64,000 nt of DNA, taken from positions 171,541 through 235,540 of the forward strand of contig CAZQWM010000001.1 of assembly GCA_964597035.1 (NCBI GenBank), in the 5' to 3' direction. Source of the DNA: Fen-1362 sp964597035 (GTDB lineage Bacteria > Planctomycetota > Phycisphaerae > Sedimentisphaerales > Anaerobacaceae). Positions 17,064 to 24,322 of the stretch are shown here, piece after piece. Position numbers and translations under genes: made by a program. Position 1 is the first letter of the stretch. Every line of letters starts with the position of its first letter. Below the pieces are notes generated by a model that worked only from the letters and a program-made list of their open reading frames with translations, did no database searches and was not told the DNA's origin.

Positions 17064-18905
17064 ATGACAATGAACAGGGTAGATTTATATCAGCCGGAGA
17101 TAGATAAGTCGGCGATGCCAGCGGGTGGAGCGTTTGTATTTGTCGAAGGGAGGTTGTGTCCCTGGCTTGAGGTCGTCGAGATAGTACAGGGCGGTCGTGG
17201 CGAATATGGTTCGGCTCGATTGATATACAACCCGGCTGCAGATTCGCAGGGAGATATACTCAGCATCGAGGAGATTGAAGCCGAGATTGGGATGGGCAGG
17301 CCGGTCATTATCAAGTGGATTTACAATGCGCTTTATCCGGCAGGAGGTGCAGAGGGGCTGGTGATATTTGCAGGACAGGCGGAAAGAATCGAGACGAAGC
17401 TCGGGCCTGATGGCGAGACTGTTGAAGTGACGGTCCTCGATTATAGCGCCGTGCTCGAACGGATAAGCGTATTCGGCAGATGGGTGCGTGATATCGAAGG
17501 GCGGGTCGTGTTCCTTGAGGGGATGGCGACTGTGTTCAACGGAGCCGGGCAGGCCAATGCAAGCGACGAATTAACGCAGCACCAGGGCAATACCGTTCGG
17601 CTGTTCGCGGTGGGCGAGACGGATTCGCGGTTGTGGAACTGGGCGGACGTTATTAGTTATCTGCTTTGTGAATATGTGCAGGCGGGTGAACTGTCCTGGC
17701 CTGATGAAACTCGTCTGCGGGCCATGACCGAGGGAGAGGTGGTGCGAGAGCTTGATGTTACCGGCAGGAGTCTTCTGGATGCACTTGAAAAGTGCTGTGA
17801 GCAGGCGGGGCTGGAGTTTAAGTTTGTTCCGAGGTTGAGTGAAAATGGGCCGAGTCAGGCGATAGTGTTTTACCGCAGAGGCGCTACCGGAAGCGTTGAG
17901 CTGAATCTGCAGCAATCAGGCGAGAGATTGAGCATTGCAAAGACAAACGTGTGGAAGGCGACGAGCGAAAAAGATTTCTGGCCTGTAACGCATCGATGGA
18001 CCGGCCAGGGGGATTATAAGGTTTTCGAAGCGACGTTCGAGCTTATCAAGGGCTGGCCATGGTATGGCGAGGAGCTTGACTATGAGCTGTATTCGCCGAC
18101 GACGAATCCGGAGTTTCACAAATATCGGGACGTGTGGCGCAAGTGGTGCCTGAACGAGGCGGGGGAATATACCGACGAGCCGTTTACCCAGGGGCCGGCG
18201 TTTGACTTCTCGAAGATATTCGGCACGACGGATTATGTGCACAGGCGAAGGAGGTTCTGGCCCACTATCTCATGCGATTCTCAGGGAAGGTCGCTTGGGT
18301 ATTTTCTGGAGTATTCGCTCGATGACGGCGTGCACTGGTGGCAGTATCCCTGTGCGTTTGAGATTCTGCTGGACGAATGCGGGATATGGCTGGCGAGCGA
18401 CCGGCTGGACGTCAAGACGTGGATAGCGGCAATAAAGAACGTGCTGTGCTTTCGGATAACTGCCTCGGTAGTCAGCGACCAGCGGCTCTCGTGCAGCATT
18501 GCGGATGGGCCGGTGGGTTCAACCGTGCCGGTTGTTGAGCAGGTGATAACGGCGCCGAGCACATTTAAGTACCGCAAGGTTACAGGCGCCAGCGTATTAG
18601 CCGGTGTGCGGGACGACTCGATGGGTGAGCCGGATGAGGTGGACGATACGGCGGCGCTAATGCAGTTCGTAAGAAGGCGGGCACAGGCACAGTCGGCTGT
18701 TATCGAGACTTTCGACGTGCAGACGCCGTATCTCGGGCTGGGCTTTGAGGTGGGCGATATCGTGACGACAAGACCCGAAGACAGGGACATATTCTCGGTG
18801 CGAAGCGATAACAGGAGCACCTGCACGATCGAACGGGTGCGGATGGATTTTACAAAGCAGGCTACGCGGTTGAAAGTCGTCAGAAGCAGGATGACAGCAA
18901 TGTGA
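17064..18905 (+). CDS. large virion-module protein, possibly hub-like
   Basis: The 613-residue protein is the largest of the module. The N-terminal region carries SARLIYNPAADSQGD and GLVIFAGQAERIETKLGPDG followed by DYSAVLERISVFGRWV, which is the kind of order found in tail hub proteins of the late-control gpD/gp27 type, where two beta-barrel lobes follow each other. Later segments include WYGEELDYELYSPTTNPEFH, a Trp/Tyr-rich region and the C-terminal GLGFEVGDIVTTRPEDRD, which is a common ending of such hubs. No transmembrane or catalytic motif is seen. The call is tentative. ATG 17064 sits three bases after the previous stop. Confidence 0.5.
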   Translation: MTMNRVDLYQPEIDKSAMPAGGAFVFVEGRLCPWLEVVEIVQGGRGEYGSARLIYNPAADSQGDILSIEEIEAEIGMGRPVIIKWIYNALYPAGGAEGLVIFAGQAERIETKLGPDGETVEVTVLDYSAVLERISVFGRWVRDIEGRVVFLEGMATVFNGAGQANASDELTQHQGNTVRLFAVGETDSRLWNWADVISYLLCEYVQAGELSWPDETRLRAMTEGEVVRELDVTGRSLLDALEKCCEQAGLEFKFVPRLSENGPSQAIVFYRRGATGSVELNLQQSGERLSIAKTNVWKATSEKDFWPVTHRWTGQGDYKVFEATFELIKGWPWYGEELDYELYSPTTNPEFHKYRDVWRKWCLNEAGEYTDEPFTQGPAFDFSKIFGTTDYVHRRRRFWPTISCDSQGRSLGYFLEYSLDDGVHWWQYPCAFEILLDECGIWLASDRLDVKTWIAAIKNVLCFRITASVVSDQRLSCSIADGPVGSTVPVVEQVITAPSTFKYRKVTGASVLAGVRDDSMGEPDEVDDTAALMQFVRRRAQAQSAVIETFDVQTPYLGLGFEVGDIVTTRPEDRDIFSVRSDNRSTCTIERVRMDFTKQATRLKVVRSRMTAM

Positions 18906-18915
18906 GGGGCGGAAG

Positions 18916-19233
18916 ATGGCAGGTCGGGTAATAATAAATCCGTTACTGGGTATGATGGAAGCCGGTGGGCCGGCGGAAGTAACTCGGGTGGTAAGTGCGG
19001 GCGGCGGGGCCGTCGCGTTTGCGGCGATTATCAAGAGCAACCACTCGCACAACGTCTATAAGGTCCGCGTCGTCGAGATACTAAGCGCCGGGCAAACACC
19101 GCAGGAAATCGGCTCAGAACTGAAGGCGACGAACCTGGCGGAGGATTTCACCCAGCCGGGACAGCTCTCGGCGGGGACGTATGTGCTGGTTAATACGACG
19201 GGCGATAAAAATGTTTTCTACGCGCAGCTATAA
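18916..19233 (+). CDS. small virion-module protein, function unknown
   Basis: The 105-residue protein has no signal peptide or membrane span. It begins MAGRVIINPLLGMMEAGGPA and has a beta-rich middle (VVSAGGGAVAFAAIIKSN, VYKVRVVEILSAGQTPQEI) and the end GTYVLVNTTGDKNVFYAQL. A GGGGCGGAAG site precedes ATG 18916. It lies between the large hub-like gene and the membrane gene, so it may be a small structural or decoration protein. I do not recognise a family. Confidence 0.5.
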   Translation: MAGRVIINPLLGMMEAGGPAEVTRVVSAGGGAVAFAAIIKSNHSHNVYKVRVVEILSAGQTPQEIGSELKATNLAEDFTQPGQLSAGTYVLVNTTGDKNVFYAQL

Positions 19234-19244
19234 GGGGGAAAGAG

Positions 19245-19538
19245 ATGTTGCAGGAAAACGGCAAAACGTGGCGGCTCAACAGGACGGTCAATCTGTCGGT
19301 CTTAGTGCAGTTGGCGTTCCTGGCGACCCTGATTGTGGGTAGCTGGGTCAATCTGCAAAGACAACTCGATTTGCTCCAGCGAGACGTTACGAGCTTGCTG
19401 GAATCGCAAAGGCGTTTTGAAGGCAAGGTCGAACAGCTATCGGAAAAGTGCCTCAGCTATGAGTATCGACTCAGGGTGATAGAGAAACGTTTTCCACAGT
19501 TTGATATTTCAATAAACGACGGAGGGTATGAGCAATGA
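19245..19538 (+). CDS. membrane protein with coiled coil, i-spanin-like topology
   Basis: The 97-residue protein has an N-terminal transmembrane helix (LSVLVQLAFLATLIVGSWV, residues ~18-36) followed by a charged predicted coiled coil (LQRQLDLLQRDVTSLLESQR, and ERRFEGKVEQLSEK-like stretch) and ends GGYEQ. This is the topology of an inner-membrane spanin subunit or of other small phage membrane proteins. The stop overlaps the following lipoprotein start by four bases (ATGA), as in Rz/Rz1-type pairs. A GGGGGAAAGAG site precedes ATG 19245. A holin or unrelated membrane protein remains possible. Confidence 0.5.
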   Translation: MLQENGKTWRLNRTVNLSVLVQLAFLATLIVGSWVNLQRQLDLLQRDVTSLLESQRRFEGKVEQLSEKCLSYEYRLRVIEKRFPQFDISINDGGYEQ

Positions 19539-20113
19539 GAAAGAAATTAGCGATATTGACGGCGTGTTTATTTATTGTTGCTGGGTGCGGGAGTGTTCGT
19601 TTTGCGCCGAGTCAGGAGCAGAAGGGAAATGCGTGGGTGCATAATCGCACGGCGGCGATAGCGGCACAGGAGGCGTCGGCTGAACAGACGTCGCCGAAGC
19701 TGCAGGCGTTGACCGGTTTGAGCGAGATGCAGAGCAGGGCGTTTGTGGCGTATTGCGGACTGCCTGAAGAATTGCCGAAAGCCGATACGGCGGAAGATGT
19801 GCTGGCTGAATCGAATGTGCGACTGGCGGCGATGGCGATTGAGCAGTCGAAACAGAGGCCCGATGTGTGGGACTTGGCCGATGCGGTGATGAGCTTGGGC
19901 ATAGCGGTAGCGGGGCTTTTCGGCGGGGCATACGCGACGCGAATCGCAAAATTCCTGCAGGAGGCAAAGGCAAAATCGAACGCGCTGAAGGAAATCATAC
20001 TAGGTAACGAGTTGTTCAAGCAGACAAATCCCGACTCGTCAGAGGCATTTAAGGAAGCGCAGAAAAATCAGTCGCCATTGACAAGGCAAGTCGTTGCGGA
20101 GCTTAAGGCATGA
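19535..20113 (+). CDS. lipoprotein, o-spanin-like or phage surface lipoprotein
   Basis: The 192-residue protein has a basic start, a hydrophobic stretch and the lipobox VAGC (residues ~15-18), so it is a lipoprotein with mature N-terminal Cys. Residues ~108-135 hold a second hydrophobic segment (VMSLGIAVAGLFGGAYATRI), which is unusual for classical o-spanins. The C-terminal part is charged. It overlaps the previous coiled-coil membrane gene by four bases. Together the two may bridge inner and outer membranes during lysis, but the second hydrophobic segment leaves this uncertain. The 3' end overlaps the convergent gene at 20103 by 11 bases. Confidence 0.5.
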   Translation: MRKKLAILTACLFIVAGCGSVRFAPSQEQKGNAWVHNRTAAIAAQEASAEQTSPKLQALTGLSEMQSRAFVAYCGLPEELPKADTAEDVLAESNVRLAAMAIEQSKQRPDVWDLADAVMSLGIAVAGLFGGAYATRIAKFLQEAKAKSNALKEIILGNELFKQTNPDSSEAFKEAQKNQSPLTRQVVAELKA

Positions 20114-20906
20114 AGTCGAACTTCAGGCATTTTTTCGGCGGAGCATCCGAGCTGGCTGACACAGCTTCTTGTTCTTCGCTCGGCTGCGAGGATTTATCTT
20201 CATCCTTCTTTGTAGGTTGGCCGGGTGGGGTTTGCTCTTTGGTCTGGGTTTGTGGTACAGCCGTTTCGAATTTTCTGAGTTTCTCGAGTATGTCTTCCAT
20301 ATTTTCCGGCTTGAGGACCGACTCATCCGCCCATGCGGTGGGCCTGTTGCTTCGTCCAGCTTCGATGCGGATGTTGACGTGTCCTCGCGTGAGCGGATTT
20401 GCGTCAATCTCGAAGTAGTTGAAGCCGCAGGAAATGAAGTCTTGTATGATTTCAACTCGTTGGGGGTTAAGGAAGGTTTTGGCAAGGTCATGGTTTTCGG
20501 CGTCGTAGGTGCCGAGCAGGTTAGCTTCGGGGATTTTGAGCCGGTGTCTGCTCAGGACGGCCTTTGTAGGCAGATTCATGAAATCGAAAATGCTTTTAGG
20601 ACGGTTCCAGAGACGAACTGAAAGTCGTCGGTTCCACGGGTTGAACAGTGTAATCAACAGGTCTGACGCCGGACTGCCGGGCGTGCTGTTATGCTCTACT
20701 GCTTCGATTCTGACCGGCTCGCCTCGCCATTTTCCTTCGATTATGGCCTTGAAGCCATTGACTGTTATGCGGGAGGTAATCCTGCCTTCGATTATCGCAA
20801 GAAGCGGATGCATTCGTTCACAGGTTCTGCCAATTAGAACGGTATAGCCATAGTAGAGAAGACCAATGAAGCCAAAAGACGTAACGAGAATCACTAATTG
20901 TGCCAT
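20103..20906 (-). CDS. membrane-anchored protein of unknown function
   Basis: The 267-residue protein has one N-terminal transmembrane helix (LVILVTSFGFIGLLYYGYTV, residues ~3-22) and a soluble rest. Residues ~30-160 have a mixed alpha/beta look (KAIIEGKWRGEPVRIEAVEH, LLITLFNPWNRRLSVRLWN). The last 70 residues are acidic and low-complexity (QTKEQTPPGQPTKKDEDKSS). ATG 20906 has AGGAAG five bases upstream. It runs opposite to the virion cluster and overlaps the last gene by 11 bases, so it may be a host gene at the cluster edge. I do not recognise a family. Confidence 0.55.
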   Translation of the reverse strand: MAQLVILVTSFGFIGLLYYGYTVLIGRTCERMHPLLAIIEGRITSRITVNGFKAIIEGKWRGEPVRIEAVEHNSTPGSPASDLLITLFNPWNRRLSVRLWNRPKSIFDFMNLPTKAVLSRHRLKIPEANLLGTYDAENHDLAKTFLNPQRVEIIQDFISCGFNYFEIDANPLTRGHVNIRIEAGRSNRPTAWADESVLKPENMEDILEKLRKFETAVPQTQTKEQTPPGQPTKKDEDKSSQPSEEQEAVSASSDAPPKKCLKFDFMP

Positions 20907-21308
20907 TTTCTTCCTGCCTCGCTAATAGGGTGATAAATGCGTGTAATTGTTATCGGCCAATTTGGCTGGCTGGATTAGTTGGGATTTTCGGGTTTTTTTG
21001 GGCCTTTATCTATAAGTAGTTATCGACGGCCAGGGAGGCGTTTTACGATGATTTGCAGTGGCTGTGGCCGTTTGTGGCACCCGCGTTGTAAATTAAAAAA
21101 GCGGGCATGGAGAAGGAGGAACTATCCCAGGCCCGCTTGGGGTGTGATTCATATATGCCTGTGCGTCTCTCTCACCTTCGACTCACCTAGGCGGGCCTTT
21201 AGGCGTGCATGTGTGAATCACAATGCTGAATACGTGATATTCCTGTCGAGAAGTCAAGGTTTTTCCACGGTCGCCCTGATATATTTGCTCAGGACTTTAG
21301 TCTATAAG
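20907..21308. other. 402-bp spacer with several imperfect inverted repeats
   Basis: No gene is apparent. A pair GCGGGC (21101-21106) / GCCCGC (21131-21136) could fold a hairpin; a second pair, TGTGATTCA around 21143 and TGAATCACA around 21214, frames about 80 bases. The region lies between two minus-strand genes and could contain a small RNA or only repeats. Confidence 0.4.
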
Positions 21309-21386
21309 TTAGGAGGCGAGCGGGGGTTTTGAATCTATCGGGGCCTTCATAACAACCCGAGTTCCATTTCCCGGCTCAGAATTAAT

Positions 21387-22805
21387 CTACAGTCGCCCAC
21401 CCATATATTCCAATCTTTCTTTGATGTTGAAAAGCCCGAAACCGCCTCCTTTACCCGATGGCAGGCGGAGCTTGTCCGCATCGAATCCGGAGCCGTCGTC
21501 TTCGACGGTAATAACAACTTCCGTATCGTGCTTGGCGATGCCCACTTTGGCGTTTCTGGCCTCGGCGTGCTTGATAATATTTGTCAGAAGCTCACGCACA
21601 GCTTTAAACAAGACGACCTTAATGTCTTCGTTAAGCTCAATTTTGCCGCCTTGAGAGGTGAATTCGCACTTCAGGCCGGCCTTTTTCTGAATCTCGAATT
21701 TCAGCCAGCTCTTCACTGCCGGCTCAAGTCCGAGCTCGTATAAAACAGGATTGCTCAGCTCGAATGTCAGGGAGCGTATGTCGTCAAGTATATCGTCCAG
21801 CATATTGCACTCGTTATCAAGTGCAGCCAGCATATTCCTGTCCGACACGGCGGCCCTAAGTGCCTGCAGACGGAATTTTGCCATTGCGAGCTTTTGGCCG
21901 AGGTCGTCGTGAATCTCCATGGCGATTCGCCGTCTTTCTCGCTCCTCGGCAAAAGACAGTTCAGCGGTAAGGGCCTTTAGCCGTTCCTGATAATCGTGTA
22001 GCTTCTGTTCGGCCCGTTTGCGCTCGGTTACATTCTGGACAAGAGCGAGCATTGTGGGCTTTTTATTTAAAACAATAGAATTGATGCGAATCTCTGCCGG
22101 ATACTGCGAGCCGTCTTTTCGCCGGTGGGTCGCGTTTATCAAGAGGAATGAATCGCCCTTTTCAAGATTGTGCCAAATCTTTTCTCTGTCTTTTCGTGTA
22201 ATGCTTTCTTCATCGATGTCGCCGACCGTCATGGAAGTAAGCTCGTCTTCCGTGTAGCCGGTCATTGTGCATCCGGCCTTGTTTACCTGGATAACCCGGC
22301 CATCGAGGTCGTGAACGAAAACGCCGTCCGGCAGATTTTCGAGGATAATGCGGAACTTCTCCTCGCTTTCAGACAGTTTCTGCTGAGTTCGTTTTTGCTC
22401 GGTGATATCCGTGGCTATATGGATGATTTTGTTCAAAGCCCCGGATTCGTCATGTAACGGCGTGCAGGATACGAGGAAGGTCCTGCCCAGCGCCTCCATT
22501 TCCATTTCGACTGTTTCAAAATGGCCGGATTGAATCAGCTTCTCCATCGGGCAGGCATTGGGCGGCTTGCTTTTTTGATGGAACACATCATAGCATTTCC
22601 TGCCGACAAAATATCCCATCGGCTTGCCTGTTAATACCGCAACGGCCTTGTTGCAGACAACTATTGTGTGGTTGGGCTTGAGGATAAACGACGGGTGTCC
22701 GATGGCCTGAAAGATATCCTCCCACTCCTGTCGAACAGAACTCGGATGTGTCCCGGCACTATCAGATTTTTGCCGTTGCTCGCCGCTTTTACGCAGACCT
22801 GCCAT
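21387..22805 (-). CDS. PAS-domain sensor histidine kinase (NarL/DesK type), ended early by a TAG
   Basis: The kinase has two PAS/PAC regions (around residues 40-140 and 145-270, marked by HIATDITEQKR and LVQNVTERKRAEQK), a HisKA_3 dimerisation/phosphoacceptor helix (RRRIAMEIHDDLGQKLA) and a HATPase domain (ELLTNIIKHAEA, VEDDGSGFDA, GFGLFNIKERLEY). No transmembrane helix is visible, so it is likely cytoplasmic. After GGRL comes TAG, yet the same frame continues with INSEPGNGTRVVMKAPI to a TAA at 21309-21311, exactly the usual HATPase end (GAG to TAG). ATG 22805 has AGGA upstream. No response regulator adjoins it. Confidence 0.85.
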   Translation of the reverse strand: MAGLRKSGEQRQKSDSAGTHPSSVRQEWEDIFQAIGHPSFILKPNHTIVVCNKAVAVLTGKPMGYFVGRKCYDVFHQKSKPPNACPMEKLIQSGHFETVEMEMEALGRTFLVSCTPLHDESGALNKIIHIATDITEQKRTQQKLSESEEKFRIILENLPDGVFVHDLDGRVIQVNKAGCTMTGYTEDELTSMTVGDIDEESITRKDREKIWHNLEKGDSFLLINATHRRKDGSQYPAEIRINSIVLNKKPTMLALVQNVTERKRAEQKLHDYQERLKALTAELSFAEERERRRIAMEIHDDLGQKLAMAKFRLQALRAAVSDRNMLAALDNECNMLDDILDDIRSLTFELSNPVLYELGLEPAVKSWLKFEIQKKAGLKCEFTSQGGKIELNEDIKVVLFKAVRELLTNIIKHAEARNAKVGIAKHDTEVVITVEDDGSGFDADKLRLPSGKGGGFGLFNIKERLEYMGGRL

Positions 22806-23187
22806 TATGTATTCCTGCACGTACTATGCCATGCCTTGGCATAATGGCCTACTCCGCCGAAACGCCTAAAACTCACTCGCATTTTCCCTCAAGCGGTTTG
22901 AACTGTCAAGCCATATCTGGGAAAATAGAACAGATGTTCCGACGAAGGAGAAATGGAGGAGAAACTGTGTATCGCCCCGATTATTACCCGCTTTTCTTAA
23001 ACGAACTTTTGAAAAGGACGATGCTAAACCCCCAAAGTTTTTGGTTATGGGCGTTGGATTTTAAGTTATTGACTTGCAGTTTTGCGGTAGCTGCGGACGG
23101 CAAATGAGGCGTTTTTACAGTTCTCTAGGGTTTTTCGGCATCAGTAGTTGCTTCGGCCGACCCGCTTCGACCGCGAAGCGAGGCGAG
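22806..23187. other. 382-bp spacer without a recognised gene
   Basis: A short palindrome, TATGCCATGCCTTGGCATA (22826-22844), lies just upstream of the kinase start. A plus-strand frame of 119 codons overlaps the kinase and shows no family features, so it is not called. The region otherwise holds the upstream sequence of the kinase. Confidence 0.5.
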
Positions 23188-23565
23188 TTAGTAATATGAT
23201 TTGAGCCAGTCGATGGCCTCGTCTTTGTCGCCAAAGACCCTGGATTGAAGCAACGTGAGACATGCCACGTTCTGGAAGAATGTGAGCAGGCTGCCGTCGG
23301 GCGAAGAGGGGTCACACAGGATAGCTATCTTGTCCCCCTGACAAAACCCGGTGTTTTTGAACATCGTGGGCAGTTTGTCAATCTCCAATATGGATAGTGC
23401 GACCTTTACGTCCTGGCAGTCGATAAAAAACCGGTTCACGCGATGTTCTCGTCCGGCCGCAAGCATCTCTTCGCTCAGCTTTATGCTTTCATCCCATGTC
23501 ATTCGGCCTGATGCCTTCGCGTATACGATGCCGTATTCTTCAAGATAGTCAATCAACAGGTTCAT
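23188..23565 (-). CDS. SpoIIAA/STAS-like domain protein, copy 1
   Basis: The 125-residue protein starts MNLLIDYLEEYGIVYAKASG, followed by MTWDESIKLSEEMLAA, RFFIDCQDVKVALSILE and a C-terminal DKDEAIDWLKSYY. This is the SpoIIAA-like/SEC14-STAS fold, a small cytoplasmic domain often involved in regulatory or lipid-associated binding. Two more copies lie at 23839-24233 (frameshifted) and 26527-26904, so this is a local paralogue group next to a histidine kinase. A GGGGGA stretch lies about 9 bases before the ATG. Its partner is unknown. Confidence 0.8.
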   Translation of the reverse strand: MNLLIDYLEEYGIVYAKASGRMTWDESIKLSEEMLAAGREHRVNRFFIDCQDVKVALSILEIDKLPTMFKNTGFCQGDKIAILCDPSSPDGSLLTFFQNVACLTLLQSRVFGDKDEAIDWLKSYY

Positions 23566-23838
23566 TACGCGTGTCCCCCGGCAAGCTGCGTGAGATGATG
23601 TTCTGTTGCTTGTCGTGTATTTTTACACGTGTCCGGAATGAGAAATCGGGTGTGATACCGGACCGAATTAAGCCGTAGTCGCCCTGTTATCGGGTCGGAT
23701 GTGAGGTTTACGACGCTGATTTACACGAAAACAAAGAGCCGTTTGGTGATGCTGCTTATGGTGCTCCCTCTATATATAATATACTCCAGGATTTGCAAAA
23801 TCAAAATAGAAGAATTCGATTGGGAATTTGCAGCGGTG

Positions 23839-24233
23839 TTACTTTTCAGGCCTGTAGGACCTGCCTGATTTCAGCCAGGCAAGCCCTTCGTCTTTGTCTG
23901 CAAAGTGCTCGACTTGAAGCGACAGAATGCTTGCAACATTCCTGAAAAACGTAAACTCGCTGCTGTGCGGCGATGACGGGTCATATATTGCGGCTATCCT
24001 GTATTCAGGCCCCAAACCCATGTCCTTTAGCAGCTTGGGCAGGTCGTCTATCTGCAGGACGGTAAAGTTAGGCACCATATCCCGAAAGTCTATGAGAATC
24101 TTGTGCGAGCCCTGCTTCTGTGCGAAAGGATATACTTCTTCGGCAAATCTCTTGTGTCATCCCAGGTCATAATGCCGGATACCCTCGCTGAGACGATTCG
24201 ATCCTCTTCGAGATAATCAATCGTCCATTCCAT
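23839..24233 (-). pseudogene. SpoIIAA/STAS-like domain protein, copy 2, frameshifted
   Basis: The first part from ATG 24233 reads MEWTIDYLEEDRIV and MTWDDT, and then continues in another frame as RFAEEVYPFAQKQGSHKILI, DFRDMVPNFTVLQIDDLPKL and GLAWLKS. Joined, the two frames give a complete ~131-residue copy of the same domain found at 23188 and 26527. The change of frame is at about 24150-24158, consistent with loss of one base after GACAC. A translated form would need frameshifting, so the gene is probably inactive or the base was lost in assembly. Confidence 0.75.
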
Positions 24234-24322
24234 CTCCTCTGCCCTCATTGGGGGTATATTTTCCGAGTTACCCTGCTAATATAATCAGCTATTTCAGTGG
24301 TTTCAACTACTCTTTGTTCAGG

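Larger units (their letters stand above)
9066..20113 (+). mobile_element. virion-structural gene module (prophage remnant or gene-transfer-agent-like)
   Basis: Thirteen same-strand genes in ~11 kb, most with strong ribosome-binding sites and spacing below 80 bases or overlaps, encode a portal, scaffold-like protein, major capsid protein, connector-type and fibre/hub-type proteins, and a spanin-like pair. The order portal-scaffold-capsid-connector is that of tailed-phage head modules. Missing from the module and its flanks are terminase subunits, integrase, repressor, DNA replication genes, tape measure, baseplate and endolysin. No attachment-site direct repeats were identified at the edges. 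The genes appear intact in frame, which argues against simple long-term decay. It could be a defective prophage, a domesticated particle locus, or a phage head/fibre block whose other genes lie elsewhere. Confidence 0.7.

Noticed and set aside
9066..20113. Complete inducible prophage
   Set aside because: No integrase, repressor, terminase, replication or endolysin gene, and no attachment-site repeats were found.
22748..23107. 119-codon plus-strand frame
   Set aside because: It overlaps the start of the histidine kinase antisense and has no conserved features.
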